Translations under genes and position numbers: made by a program
Shown: positions 24,244 through 32,702 of the stretch, piece by piece
Position numbering within the stretch: position 1 is the stretch's first letter
Layout of the letters: each line of letters begins with the position of its first letter
The notes under the pieces: model-generated
What the model saw: only the letters and a program-made list of their open reading frames with translations
What the model was told of the DNA's origin: nothing
Database searches by the model: none
Assembly: GCA_002727195.1 (NCBI GenBank)
Contig: PBWH01000006.1
Coordinates: forward strand, 655,245-688,794
DNA: 33,550 nucleotides
Reading direction: 5' to 3'
Origin: Gemmatimonadota bacterium
Lineage (GTDB): Bacteria; Latescibacterota; UBA2968

Positions 24244-25378
24244 GTTCCTGCTTGAAGGCGCGAATGCCTTCGAAGATAGCATCAGCCATATCTTTTTGAA
24301 AGCGCGCCGTCTTGAGCAATTTCTCTTCTGCTGGGTTCGAGATGAAGCCCATTTCAACAAGGACCGAGGGCATCGCGCCCATCGTGCCTCTCATCACATA
24401 AAAGTTGGCCTGCTTGACCCCCCGGTCGTCCATCTGCTTGAAGCGCCGGGTCATTCGACCCCGGATGCTGGCCGCAAGGTCCTGGCTCTCCTTCAGGAAC
24501 TGACCCGACAGAATTTCCAGAGCGATCCCGCGCAGCGTGCTGAGATCCTCCTCCTCGATGCTGTCTTCCTCGAGTTCCAGTGCGGCGTTCTCTCGCTCGG
24601 CAGCTTCGGCGGCTGCCGCCGTCTTGGCTTCTGACAGGAAGTAGACCTCGATCCCGCCCGCCGCCCGTCGGTAGCCAGCGTTACAGTGGAGGCTGATGAA
24701 AAGATCGCCATCGGCTTCCCGAGCAATCCGTGCCCGACGACCGAGACCGATAAACGTGTCGTTGGTCCGGGTGTAGACGACGTCGATTCCCAGGTCCTTG
24801 CGGAGTTTCTCTCCCAGACCACGTGCGATAGAGAGCGTGATGTTTTTCTCGAAGGTGCGCTTCGAACCGACGGCGCCAGGGTCTTTCCCACCGTGCCCCG
24901 GGTCGATCACGATTCTGCGGATCGCCCAACGATCCTCGAGTTCCTGTCCGGTGGGCGCAGCGACGACGCGCGGGGCGAAGGACGAGTCTAGCGAGGTTTC
25001 CGGCTGCGAGGACAGATGCTGGATGCCCAGTTGCCTGAGGACCTCGTGCGAGACGTGAAGGCGGCCGTCGTGTGGACGCGCAGGTAAAGGCGCTCGAAAC
25101 AGTACGTCGCCAAAGACATAGACGGGTGCGTGGAGCGTAAACACCAAGTCCGGACCATTGGGCCGCTTGAGGAGTGCTTTATCCTTCAGAGGGACAAACT
25201 CGATCGTCGCAGATAGCACACGAGCCAGGTCCTGGATCGACACATACTGATGGCCCTGGATGGTCACGGACGGAATCGCGGGCTGGCCATCTGCTGGATG
25301 GGAGAGTGGGAGTAGTAAGAAGCCGAGGAGGATGGCGAGGGAGGAGCCGCGCCGGCCAGTCGGCTGAGGGCGTGTCAA
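24215..25378 (-). CDS. N-acetylmuramoyl-L-alanine amidase (Amidase_3)
   Basis: A 387-residue exported zinc amidase that cleaves the bond between MurNAc and the stem peptide, used in daughter-cell separation or wall remodelling. An N-terminal signal (basic start, hydrophobic [12 protein letters not shown], about 14-26) is followed by a copper-amine-oxidase-like N-domain (about 35-120) and the catalytic domain: [14 protein letters not shown] with His162, FEKN with Glu177, SLHCNA with His231, and [10 protein letters not shown] with catalytic Glu342. An insertion rich in Ala and Glu (about 250-275) is typical of AmiC-like regulatory helices. The start is TTG at 25378, overlapping the smpB stop as TTGA. 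No better start exists that keeps the signal. Confidence 0.9.
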   Translation of the reverse strand: MTRPQPTGRRGSSLAILLGFLLLPLSHPADGQPAIPSVTIQGHQYVSIQDLARVLSATIEFVPLKDKALLKRPNGPDLVFTLHAPVYVFGDVLFRAPLPARPHDGRLHVSHEVLRQLGIQHLSSQPETSLDSSFAPRVVAAPTGQELEDRWAIRRIVIDPGHGGKDPGAVGSKRTFEKNITLSIARGLGEKLRKDLGIDVVYTRTNDTFIGLGRRARIAREADGDLFISLHCNAGYRRAAGGIEVYFLSEAKTAAAAEAAERENAALELEEDSIEEEDLSTLRGIALEILSGQFLKESQDLAASIRGRMTRRFKQMDDRGVKQANFYVMRGTMGAMPSVLVEMGFISNPAEEKLLKTARFQKDMADAIFEGIRAFKQEHERQLSDTK

Positions 25379-25881
25379 CCGCGTCCGATCGTCCTTTCCT
25401 TGAGCGCGCGCTCGATGTCACGACGCGCATCCCGCTTGGCGATGTCCTGACGACGGTCGTATTCCCGCTTCCCCTTCGCCAGCGCGATTTCGACCTTCGC
25501 TCGTCCCTGCTTGAAGTAGAGCTTCAGGGGTATGAGCGTCAGACCCTTCTCTTCGACTCTGCCCCGGAGACGGTCGATCTCGTGACGGTGTAGGAGCAGC
25601 TTTCGTTTACGGGTCGGTTCGTGGTTGAACTGGTTGCCCTGCTCGTATTCGCCGATGTGCACGTTGTGCAGGTAGACCTCGTTGCCGTCTACACGGGCGA
25701 AGCTGTCGCGCAGGTTGGCCTTGCCGTTCCGTAGCGACTTGACTTCGGTGCCCTGGAGCGCGATGCCGGCTTCCCAGGTGTCCAGCGCCGTGTAGTCGTG
25801 ACGCGCCTTCCGGTTCTGCACAATGATCTTGATGCCCTCCTCGTTGGTCTTCAGTGGCGCGCTTTTCTTCTTCCTGGCCAT
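25375..25881 (-). CDS. smpB: SsrA-binding protein SmpB
   Basis: SmpB binds tmRNA and brings it to stalled ribosomes for trans-translation. The 168-residue protein has a basic start (MARKKKS), then [29 protein letters not shown], the RNA-binding [20 protein letters not shown] stretch, and [23 protein letters not shown] followed by the basic C-terminal tail [19 protein letters not shown]. The frame is open far upstream in the region of the next gene; ATG at 25881 is chosen because the family sequence begins there and it shares one base with the preceding stop (TGATG). No tmRNA gene (ssrA) was found in the window. Confidence 0.96.
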   Translation of the reverse strand: MARKKKSAPLKTNEEGIKIIVQNRKARHDYTALDTWEAGIALQGTEVKSLRNGKANLRDSFARVDGNEVYLHNVHIGEYEQGNQFNHEPTRKRKLLLHRHEIDRLRGRVEEKGLTLIPLKLYFKQGRAKVEIALAKGKREYDRRQDIAKRDARRDIERALKERTIGRG

Positions 25882-26717
25882 CAGGCGCCCTGCAGGAGGT
25901 CGATGTAGGACTTCATCGATTCGGCACGAGGCTCGTCGCCCAGGGCCGTGTAGGTCATGAACAGGTTGCCCGTCGTTCGGATCAGGATCCGCAGGCTGCT
26001 GGCAACCGGAAGCATCTGCCCGTCCACAGGTTTGCCGACCATTTCGCCGCACTCGTTGGCGGTGAGGATCCGACCCTGGTGGAAGGGATCGATGTAGAAC
26101 GGGTGATTGCTGTCGTATCGAAGGATAAAGTGCATCGGCATGTCGATCCCCACGATCGGGAGGTCGAGCCGCCAGGCCACAAGCAGATAGATCGACGAGA
26201 GCGAAATCGGGATCCCGGTCCGTCGTTCGAGCACACGGTTTATGTAGCTGAGGTCGGGGTCCGGCTCCTTGTCGTAGTCCTGCTTCCCACGGAATGTCAG
26301 GTCGTCGAACAGGAAGGCGTTGAGCGATCGGACCGTTCGGATCGGATGGTCGGACGGGTTGATGTTCGGTGTGATGTCCGCCGCGAGTCGGTCCAGCCGT
26401 TGAGTGAGGTCGTGCTGCTCGAGATCGGGGTATGCTGATTTGGCCACCGCGAACAGACCTGCTTCGAGATCGATGTCTTCGACCGCGTCGTCGAGGAGTG
26501 ACTGAAGCGCAGCTTCCGGACGGGGCGCCATTAGCCATCGGAGGACACGGCTCGCCTCGCGGTGAGCGGGGTGGTCGCCCGGAACGGCGGACAGCACCTG
26601 CTCCACCGTTTCGGTTCCCAGTTCGTACAGCTTTCGGCACATCCGGGAAACGATGTCGGGGTCCGGGTCCTCGAGCAGACCGATCACGATGTCCAGATCT
26701 TTGGGTTCGAGTGCCAT
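25881..26717 (-). CDS. SirB1-like transglutaminase-fold protein
   Basis: A 278-residue member of the SirB1/UPF0162 group, with a helical N-terminal half (about 1-120, HEAT-like [21 protein letters not shown]) and a transglutaminase-like domain marked by [60 protein letters not shown] and [10 protein letters not shown]. These segments are also the family's most conserved ones. The catalytic Cys of true transglutaminases is replaced by Ser ([10 protein letters not shown]), as in most of this family. Function is unknown; a link to isoaspartate or wall metabolism cannot be claimed. Its ATG shares one base with the mnmG stop (TGATG), and its stop likewise with smpB. Confidence 0.82.
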   Translation of the reverse strand: MALEPKDLDIVIGLLEDPDPDIVSRMCRKLYELGTETVEQVLSAVPGDHPAHREASRVLRWLMAPRPEAALQSLLDDAVEDIDLEAGLFAVAKSAYPDLEQHDLTQRLDRLAADITPNINPSDHPIRTVRSLNAFLFDDLTFRGKQDYDKEPDPDLSYINRVLERRTGIPISLSSIYLLVAWRLDLPIVGIDMPMHFILRYDSNHPFYIDPFHQGRILTANECGEMVGKPVDGQMLPVASSLRILIRTTGNLFMTYTALGDEPRAESMKSYIDLLQGA

Positions 26718-28594
26718 CAGGCGGTCTGGTTCTTTTTAAGGGTGACCATCAAGAGCGAGATATCAGCGGGTGACACACCAGGGATACGGGATGCCTGACC
26801 GAGCGATCTGGGACGAATCCGTTCGAGCTTCTCGCCGGCTTCGGCGGAAAGTGCTTGGACATTGCCGTAGTTGATGTCCTCCGGGATCTGCTTCTTCTCC
26901 AGATCGCGCAGCCGAGCGACCTGTGCCTCCTGACGCGCGATGTAGCCTTCATACTTGGCCTGGACCTCGACGGCTTCCGATACGTCCCGCGTCAACGGCT
27001 CAGGAGGTGGCGCGACCGCTTGGATGAAGTCGTAGCCGATCTGGGGGCGCTTAATCAGGTCTGCCAGGCTTGTGGACTGGGAGAGTTCCGCCGTGTTCCT
27101 GGTCCGGAGCTCGGCTTGCACCTCAGGGGTCGCCTTCAGTTTGGTCGAGACCAGACGGGCGACTTCCTCGTCGATCCGGGCGCGTCTCGTCCGGTAACGG
27201 GCGTAGGCTTCGTTTGTGACCAATTCGATGTCACGTCCCTGTTGGGTCAGCCGGATGTCGGCGTTGTCCTGACGCAGCAAGAGCCGGTATTCGGCAAGCG
27301 ACGTGAACATCCGGTAGGGCTCCTCTGTCCCCTTCGTGACCAGGTCATCGATCAACACGCCCATATACGCCTGAGAACGATCCAGGATCAGGGGATCATC
27401 ACCACGCGTCTTGAGGGCGGCGTTGATTCCCGCGATCAGGCCCTGGGCTGCGGCTTCTTCGTAGCCGGTGGTTCCGTTGATCTGGCCGGCGAAATAGAGA
27501 CCCTCGACCGGTTTGGTTTCCTGGGTCGGCAGGATCTGCGTCGGCGGAACGTAGTCATACTCGACGGCGTAAGCGGGACGCATCACTTCGGCGTGCTCAA
27601 GCCCAGGGAGACTGCGTACGATGTCGATCTGAACCGACTCGGGCAGGCTCATCGAAAGCCCGTTCAGGTAGACCTCGGCGGTCTCATATCCTTCGGGCTC
27701 GAGAAAAATTTGATGCCGGTCCTTGTCCGGGAACTTGACGATCTTGTCCTCGACGGACGGACAGTATCGCGGCCCTGTCGACGTGATCCGGCCGCTATAC
27801 ATCGCCGATCGGTCGAGGTTGTCCCGGATCAGGTCGTGCGTGTGGTCCGTCGTGAAGACGATGTGGCAGGGGAGTTGTTCCTGCGTGATCCGGTCTGTCT
27901 CGTATGAGAACGGGGTTGGGTCTTCATCTCCGGGCTGCTCCTCGGTCTGCGTGAAGTCGATCGTTTCTGAGTTGACCCGGGGCGGCGTGCCGGTCTTCAG
28001 GCGACCGAGCTCGAACCCGAGGCGGGTCAGGGCGTCCGATGCGCGTTCGGCGGACTGCTCACCGGCTCTTCCGGCCGAGTAGGAGAAGTCTCCGATGTGG
28101 ACGAGCCCCTTTAGGAAGGTGCCCGTCGTGAGGATCACGGTCTTGCCGAGGAAGGTCGTGCCGCCCTTAGTGACGATGCCGCGGACCTGCCCGCCGGACA
28201 CCTGCAACTCTTCCAGCATCCCTTGCTTGAGGTCCAGGTTCGGCTGTCGTTCGACGACTTCCTTCATTCGGAATTGATAGGCTTTCTTGTCAGCCTGCGC
28301 ACGCGGCGCCTGCACGGCCGGGCCCTTCCGACGGTTGAGCATCCGGAATTGGAGACCCGTGGCGTCGATGTTTCTGGCCATCTCGCCGCCGAGCGCGTCG
28401 ATTTCCCGGACCATATGACCCTTGGCGATTCCGCCGATAGCCGGGTTGCATGACATCTGCGCGACGGTGTCCAGGTTCATCGTGAGCAGAAGCGTACGGC
28501 AGCCCATACGGGCGCTCGCGAGGGCGGCTTCGGTCCCGGCGTGTCCGGCGCCCACGACGATGACGTCGTACGTGATGTCGTAGGTCCAGCCCAT
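26717..28594 (-). CDS. mnmG: tRNA uridine 5-carboxymethylaminomethyl modification enzyme MnmG
   Basis: MnmG (GidA), with MnmE, builds the cmnm5 group on wobble U34 of certain tRNAs using FAD and methylene-tetrahydrofolate. The 625-residue protein has the FAD motif [14 protein letters not shown] at residues 11-24, [64 protein letters not shown] and the family ending [10 protein letters not shown]...IPEDINY and [14 protein letters not shown]. The frame extends upstream, but ATG at 28594, four bases after the bioB stop, gives the usual length. mnmE and rsmG, its frequent neighbours, are not here. Confidence 0.97.
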   Translation of the reverse strand: MGWTYDITYDVIVVGAGHAGTEAALASARMGCRTLLLTMNLDTVAQMSCNPAIGGIAKGHMVREIDALGGEMARNIDATGLQFRMLNRRKGPAVQAPRAQADKKAYQFRMKEVVERQPNLDLKQGMLEELQVSGGQVRGIVTKGGTTFLGKTVILTTGTFLKGLVHIGDFSYSAGRAGEQSAERASDALTRLGFELGRLKTGTPPRVNSETIDFTQTEEQPGDEDPTPFSYETDRITQEQLPCHIVFTTDHTHDLIRDNLDRSAMYSGRITSTGPRYCPSVEDKIVKFPDKDRHQIFLEPEGYETAEVYLNGLSMSLPESVQIDIVRSLPGLEHAEVMRPAYAVEYDYVPPTQILPTQETKPVEGLYFAGQINGTTGYEEAAAQGLIAGINAALKTRGDDPLILDRSQAYMGVLIDDLVTKGTEEPYRMFTSLAEYRLLLRQDNADIRLTQQGRDIELVTNEAYARYRTRRARIDEEVARLVSTKLKATPEVQAELRTRNTAELSQSTSLADLIKRPQIGYDFIQAVAPPPEPLTRDVSEAVEVQAKYEGYIARQEAQVARLRDLEKKQIPEDINYGNVQALSAEAGEKLERIRPRSLGQASRIPGVSPADISLLMVTLKKNQTA

Positions 28595-28598
28595 CAGG

Positions 28599-29618
28599 TC
28601 AGGCGACGGAAATGGCTGCGGTGGGTACGGTCTGGAAACCCGTGGTGACCTCGAACCCGGCATCGGCGATCATCTTGTGGGCATCGCTTGTGGCCTGACC
28701 GTTGGTGGTCAGGTAACCCTCCATGAAAATGGAGTTGGCCGGGTAGAGGGCGAGTGGCTGGAGCGACCGGATGTTGCGTTCACGTCCGCCGGCGACACGG
28801 ATCTCACGGTCTGGGTTGATGAACCTGAACAGACACAGGATGCGCAGGCAATCGCGAGGCGTCAGGTCTTCACGTCCGGCCAGCGGGGTTCCGTCGATCG
28901 GATGCAGGAAGTTGACGGGGATCGAGTCGGCACCTGCGGCGTTGAGGGCTCGGGCCAGTTCCACGATATCGTCTTTCGACTCACCCATCCCGACGATGCC
29001 GCCCGAGCAGATTGATAGACCGGCGTCCTGCACGCTCCGGAGGGTGTCGAGTCTGTCCTGGTAGGTGTGCGTCGTGACGATGTCGTCGTGATACGACTCG
29101 CTGGTGTTCAGGTTGTGGTTCACGCGATCGACGCCGGCCGACTTGAGCCGGACAGCCTGGTCGCCGCTGAGAAGCCCGAGGCAGCAGCAGATCTCGATGT
29201 CGAGTTCAGACTTGATGTCTTGGACCGTTCCGCAGAGGCGGTCCACTTCGTTGTTTGTCGGCGCACGACCGCTCGTGACGATGCAGTAGCGATGGGCGCC
29301 GCCGGCGTGGGCTTCGCGCGCACCGGAGACGATCTCGTCACCGGCCTGCAGGGGGTATTTCTCGATCTCGGCGTCGGACACGGACGACTGTGAGCAGTAG
29401 TGGCAGTCTTCCGGACACAGGCCGCTCTTCGCGTTCTTGAGCACGTGAAGCTGGACGCCCAGGCCGAAGTAGTGACGGCGAACGGTGAACGCAGCGTCCA
29501 GGACCTGGAGCAGGTCGGCATCGGGACTATCCAGAACGTCCATACACTGGCCGTCGGTCAGGGCGTCTCCTCCGAGGACCTGTTCAGCCAGCAGATCGTA
29601 TCTTGCCTGTTCAGGCAT
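28599..29618 (-). CDS. bioB: Biotin synthase
   Basis: BioB is a radical SAM enzyme that inserts sulfur into dethiobiotin. The 339-residue protein carries the SAM cluster [11 protein letters not shown] (Cys68, 72, 75), then [29 protein letters not shown] (Asn-rich substrate region), [10 protein letters not shown] and the closing [17 protein letters not shown] with the Arg that ligates the auxiliary cluster. The ATG at 29618 has GGAGATTCAG just before it and overlaps the end of the 77-residue gene by eight bases. Biotin supply links it by function to accB and accC on the opposite strand 3 kb away. Confidence 0.96.
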   Translation of the reverse strand: MPEQARYDLLAEQVLGGDALTDGQCMDVLDSPDADLLQVLDAAFTVRRHYFGLGVQLHVLKNAKSGLCPEDCHYCSQSSVSDAEIEKYPLQAGDEIVSGAREAHAGGAHRYCIVTSGRAPTNNEVDRLCGTVQDIKSELDIEICCCLGLLSGDQAVRLKSAGVDRVNHNLNTSESYHDDIVTTHTYQDRLDTLRSVQDAGLSICSGGIVGMGESKDDIVELARALNAAGADSIPVNFLHPIDGTPLAGREDLTPRDCLRILCLFRFINPDREIRVAGGRERNIRSLQPLALYPANSIFMEGYLTTNGQATSDAHKMIADAGFEVTTGFQTVPTAAISVA

Positions 29619-29844
29619 CTGAATCTCCAGTCGCTTCGATTCTTGTCACGACATTCATGAGAGTGTAAACCTGGACCCGGTGGCCCTGTGCCAGCTCGGG
29701 GTAGACGCTTTCGACGCCTACGCGAGCTTGGTAGGTCTTGTCCGGCTCGTCAACGGGGGAATACAGAACCTGCACATAGGTCTGATCGTGGATGGCGATC
29801 CGCGCCACATCGCGAACGATCGCTTCGCTGGCGCCCTTGAGCAT
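29611..29844 (-). CDS. Small conserved-looking protein of unknown function
   Basis: A 77-residue protein I do not recognise. It begins MLKGASEAIVRDVARIAIH and has beta-strand-like segments (YVQVLYSP, VGVESVYPE, HRVQVYTLMNVVTRIEA), with no signal peptide or membrane segment, so it is probably cytoplasmic. The ATG lies two bases behind the stop of the chrA-like gene and the end overlaps bioB by eight bases, which makes it very likely a translated member of the operon. No motif supports a function. Confidence 0.65.
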   Translation of the reverse strand: MLKGASEAIVRDVARIAIHDQTYVQVLYSPVDEPDKTYQARVGVESVYPELAQGHRVQVYTLMNVVTRIEATGDSDA

Positions 29845-29846
29845 CG

Positions 29847-30389
29847 TCAGCGGTAGGCGACGACGCCGACGATCGCGGAGACCACGATGGCGACGGCGGG
29901 GTGGACGCTGAGCAGGGTGATCGCCGCGAACGTGATCACGGCGATCAACCCCGTGTGCCATGAGGTGACGGACTTGGGGAACATCTCCCAGACCACGACG
30001 AACAGCAGACCCACGACGGCGGGACGAACGGCCTTCAGGGTTGCCTGGACGTAGGGGGAGTCCTTGTAGGTCCAGAAGAAGACCGCCAGAAGCATCATCA
30101 TCAGGAGGGAGGGCAGGACAGTGCCGAGGAGTGCGACGATGAGGCCTGGAACATGGGCGATCTTGTAGCCGATATACGCGGCCATTTTGGTCGCGATCGG
30201 GCCCGGAAGCGCGTAGCCCATCGCCAGCGCATCCGTGAACTCCTCGATGCTCATCCATCCGTGGACGTCGACGACCTCTTCCTGTACGAGGGGGATCATG
30301 GAGGGACCGCCGCCGTAGGCGAAAACACCGACTTTGGTGAACGATATGAAGAGGTCGAGAAGGATCATAATTGTATGGGGTATTGACAT
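29847..30389 (-). CDS. Chromate transporter family (CHR) single-domain protein
   Basis: A 180-residue membrane protein corresponding to one CHR domain. Family marks: FTKVGVFAYGGGPSMIPLVQEEVV near the N-terminus (the GGG-x-x-MIP signature), FTDALAMGYALPGPIATKMA, then five or six hydrophobic segments to the C-terminus (LIVALLGTVLPSLLMMMLLAVFF, AVVGLLFVVVW, LIAVITFAAITLL, AVAIVVSAIVGVVAY). Full-length ChrA has two such domains, and short forms usually occur as adjacent pairs; no partner gene is seen here. The start is uncertain: ATG 30389 or ATG 30368 (MILLDLFISF). The promoter at 30407-30435 would leave only about 11 leader bases before the first. It is the first gene of the ten-gene operon. 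Transport of chromate itself is unproven. Confidence 0.82.
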   Translation of the reverse strand: MSIPHTIMILLDLFISFTKVGVFAYGGGPSMIPLVQEEVVDVHGWMSIEEFTDALAMGYALPGPIATKMAAYIGYKIAHVPGLIVALLGTVLPSLLMMMLLAVFFWTYKDSPYVQATLKAVRPAVVGLLFVVVWEMFPKSVTSWHTGLIAVITFAAITLLSVHPAVAIVVSAIVGVVAYR

Positions 30390-30406
30390 CGGTTTCGGAT
30401 CGCGAG

Positions 30407-30435
30407 AATATACCGACCGCCCAATTGGGGAACAA
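30407..30435 (-). promoter_or_regulatory. Candidate sigma-70 promoter of the chrA-like to rdgB operon
   Basis: On the minus strand, TTGTTC (30430-30435) and TATATT (30407-30412) are 17 bases apart, directly upstream of the first gene of the operon. Confidence 0.55.
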
Positions 30436-30556
30436 GCCAATTCACCCGACCCAGCCTCACGGGCAGCGGCCGATTCACTACATTTTTGTAGATTTATGGA
30501 CCAGATTGATTACATTACGGACTGTCGCCGAGCACCCACAACACCAAGGACATTTG

Positions 30557-30853
30557 TTGCCCGGATCACAGGACGAACAGAGAAATAGTGGCAGATTTCA
30601 GATCGATCTGCCGATCCAGGCACGAGTCGGGTCCGTCTCTGATCACCTCGACCTCGAGATCTCCGCTTCGGGTGTGCAGCTACGGAGCCAGGACTTCGAG
30701 GTGCTGAAGGGTGGGTTCGTCGCAAAGCACAACTAGGCGACGTTCGAGATCCGGATCCACGCGCGTCTGGCGTGGGCACGGCCCGAGGATGACGGCAGCT
30801 TCGTCACCGGTTGGGAATTCAACCGGGATGAGGGTGAACCGTGTATCGGCTGA
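30557..30853 (+). pseudogene. PilZ-like domain protein with in-frame amber codon
   Basis: Reading from TTG at 30557 (AAGGA six bases upstream) gives a sequence of PilZ type, the domain that binds cyclic di-GMP: an RxxxR element (QRNSGRFQIDLPI), the ExSxxG version of the [DN]xSxxG motif (LEISASGVQL), and, after an in-frame TAG at 30734-30736, the closing strands ATFEIRIHARLAWARPEDDG and FVTGWEFNRDEG to TGA at 30851. The total of about 98 residues equals one PilZ domain. The codon before GCG ACG is TAG where CAG would give Gln, so a single C-to-T change may have broken it. Amber readthrough cannot be excluded. The domain call is by motif only. Confidence 0.55.
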
Positions 30854-30901
30854 ACGTCTCGGTCTCCCCAGCCTTAGGCTTCTCTCCCATCGGGCCGTTC
30901 G

Positions 30902-30930
30902 TTGACAGGCCCTCCCCGTATTTCTATACT
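30902..30930 (+). promoter_or_regulatory. Near-consensus sigma-70 promoter of the TPR-efp-accBC operon
   Basis: TTGACA (30902-30907), 17-base spacer, TATACT (30925-30930). Transcription would start near 30937, followed by GGAGG (30953-30957) and the GTG start at 30966. Confidence 0.8.
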
Positions 30931-30965
30931 TGCGATCTTCTGGCACCCCCGCGTGGAGGCCCACT

Positions 30966-31604
30966 GTGGAACAGGCGTGTCCGGTCGTAACGCCATCGAG
31001 CGACGAGCTGAGCAGGCTGAGTCGGCTGTATGAGCGGAACCCCACGTCCACGTTGTTCGCCCGGTTGGCTGACGTCCACTTGGCACTGGGTGACGTCGAG
31101 GGGGCAATTCGCGTCTGCCGGAAGGGGCTGCGTTATCGACCGTCCTACGTGACCGGTCATCTGGTCCTCGGCCGTGCATACCTGACATTCGGTGATGCCA
31201 GGCGAGCCGAAGACGAGTATCAGAAGGTTCTGCGTCTGGAGCCGGACAACCCGGCCGCCACACGGTATCTGGCGTCGATCGCCGAGGCGGATGGCGATGG
31301 GGAACGGGCACGGCATCTGTGGGATCGTCTCAGGGTCCTGCACCCGCTTCATCCGGCGTTGCAGAGGTCGGCGCCGACACCTGAGCCGGAGGAGACGCCC
31401 GAGGCAGCGGGCGAGGATTTAGCCCGTTCGACCCCTGAACGACAGGAGAAGGACGAGGAGGCGTTTCCGTTCGTGTCGATGACGCTCGCCAAGCTTTATG
31501 CCCGTCAGGGACATAGGGGGCGGGCGGAACAGGTGGCCCGTTTGGTCGACCCCGCTTACCCCGAGGATAGACTTGGTGAGTTGGTCAACGAGAGCACAAG
31601 CTAA
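30966..31604 (+). CDS. Tetratricopeptide-repeat protein
   Basis: A 212-residue protein with TPR-like helical repeats: LSRLYERNPTSTLFARLADVHLALGDVEGAI, GLRYRPSYVTGHLVLGRAYLTFGDARRAE, VLRLEPDNPAATRYLASIAEADGDGERA (about residues 15-115), then an acidic Pro/Glu linker (about 130-165) and a last repeat-like segment LAKLYARQGHRGRAEQVARL. TPRs serve protein contacts; no partner or enzymatic domain is visible and there is no signal peptide. The GTG at 30966 is chosen from GGAGG eight bases upstream and the strong promoter just before it. The gene opens the operon with efp, accB and accC; efp follows 16 bases downstream. Confidence 0.82.
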   Translation: MEQACPVVTPSSDELSRLSRLYERNPTSTLFARLADVHLALGDVEGAIRVCRKGLRYRPSYVTGHLVLGRAYLTFGDARRAEDEYQKVLRLEPDNPAATRYLASIAEADGDGERARHLWDRLRVLHPLHPALQRSAPTPEPEETPEAAGEDLARSTPERQEKDEEAFPFVSMTLAKLYARQGHRGRAEQVARLVDPAYPEDRLGELVNESTS

Positions 31605-31620
31605 GAGGACGTTTTGAGGG

Positions 31621-32175
31621 ATGGTATCGACTTCTGATTTTCGAAATGGGATGGTCTTGCGGATGGAGGGCCAGCTTTACTGGATGGCCGAATTCGAGCA
31701 CTTCAAGCCCGGTAAGGGCGCTGCTGTGGTCCGGACCAAGCTGAAGAACGTGAAGACGGGGGCAGTCATCGACAAGACCTACCGGTCAGGCGACAAGGTT
31801 GAGGACGTCCGGCTCGAGCGTCGCAAGATGCAGTATCTGTATAAGGGTGATTTCTTCACCTTTATGGACAACGAGAACTACGAGCAGTATGAACTCGCCG
31901 AGGACACGGTCGGTGACGCCGTCAAGTATCTGAAAGAGAACGAGGTGGTCGACGTGCTCGTCGCCGAGGGGAGCGCAATGGCCATTGAATTGCCGATTTT
32001 TGTCGAGCTTCTCGTGAAGGACACGGATCCCGGCGTAAGGGGCGATACGGCCAGCGGAGGGAGCAAGCCAGCTCGACTCGAGACGGGGGCGTCCGTTCAG
32101 GTCCCTTTGTTCGTTGAGAAGGGCGAGACGCTGAAGATCGACACGCGCACCGATACCTACGTCGAGCGCGTCTAG
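31621..32175 (+). CDS. efp: Translation elongation factor P
   Basis: EF-P relieves ribosome stalling at consecutive prolines. The 184-residue protein has three beta-barrel domains: [37 protein letters not shown] (KOW-like, with the loop residue Lys32 in PGKG that is the usual modification site), the OB domain with [18 protein letters not shown], and the C-terminal [25 protein letters not shown]. The Lys at the loop tip, in place of Arg, would suit EpmA-type beta-lysylation or a related route; no modification genes are in view. It is followed by accB and accC, a very common order. Confidence 0.96.
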   Translation: MVSTSDFRNGMVLRMEGQLYWMAEFEHFKPGKGAAVVRTKLKNVKTGAVIDKTYRSGDKVEDVRLERRKMQYLYKGDFFTFMDNENYEQYELAEDTVGDAVKYLKENEVVDVLVAEGSAMAIELPIFVELLVKDTDPGVRGDTASGGSKPARLETGASVQVPLFVEKGETLKIDTRTDTYVERV

Positions 32176-32195
32176 CATCCGGCAAGGAGGGACCG

Positions 32196-32669
32196 TTGAA
32201 CCTGTCACGTATTAAGGAAAGCCTCAGGGAGCTGATCGACCTTGCGGGAGACGAGGTCGCCGAGATCGAGGTGGAGAAGCGCCTGTTTGGATGGCGCGTC
32301 CGGATCTCTAAGGGCGGATCCCAGCCGATCGTGCACTCCGTCGCTGCACCGGCTGCCGCAGCGGCTCCTGCACCTGCGGCAGCACCCACACCGTCGGACG
32401 ACGCTGAGCCTGCCGCTTCGGCAGACAGTGGCCCGTCGATCGTGTCGCCCATGGTGGGTACCTTCTACCGCTCGCCATCTCCGGATGCTGCGCCGTTTGT
32501 GAAGGAAGGGGATGTTGTCACAGCGGGGCAGACGGTCTGCATCATCGAGGCCATGAAAATTATGAACGAGATCGAGGCCGAAGTCAGCGGACGCGTCACG
32601 AACGTTCTGGTCGACAACGGTTCTCCTGTCGAGTACAACACACCGCTCTTCCAGGTCGAACCGTCTTGA
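32196..32669 (+). CDS. accB: Biotin carboxyl carrier protein of acetyl-CoA carboxylase
   Basis: BCCP carries the biotin of acetyl-CoA carboxylase, the first step of fatty-acid synthesis. The 157-residue protein has an N-terminal helical region (to about 40), an Ala/Pro-rich flexible linker (about 47-78) and the biotinyl domain from [21 protein letters not shown] to the end, with Lys121 in the EAMKIMNE motif as the biotinylation site. The start is TTG at 32196, clearly marked by AAGGAGG at 32184-32190. It lies 20 bases after efp and 33 before accC. Confidence 0.96.
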   Translation: MNLSRIKESLRELIDLAGDEVAEIEVEKRLFGWRVRISKGGSQPIVHSVAAPAAAAAPAPAAAPTPSDDAEPAASADSGPSIVSPMVGTFYRSPSPDAAPFVKEGDVVTAGQTVCIIEAMKIMNEIEAEVSGRVTNVLVDNGSPVEYNTPLFQVEPS

Positions 32670-32702
32670 TCCGGCCGGGCATTCGACCATCCGGTACCGA
32701 CT

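Noticed and set aside
29611..30435. A single 274-codon minus-strand frame across the chrA-like gene and the 77-residue gene
   Set aside because: Its first two thirds are Arg/Pro/His-rich out-of-frame sequence over the clear CHR domain. Only the last 77 codons, behind their own ATG, look real.
30734..30736. Genetic-code change reassigning TAG
   Set aside because: Several genes, among them the amidohydrolase, nagA, ackA, efp and accB region genes, end normally, some at TAG, and other broken genes carry TAA and TGA.
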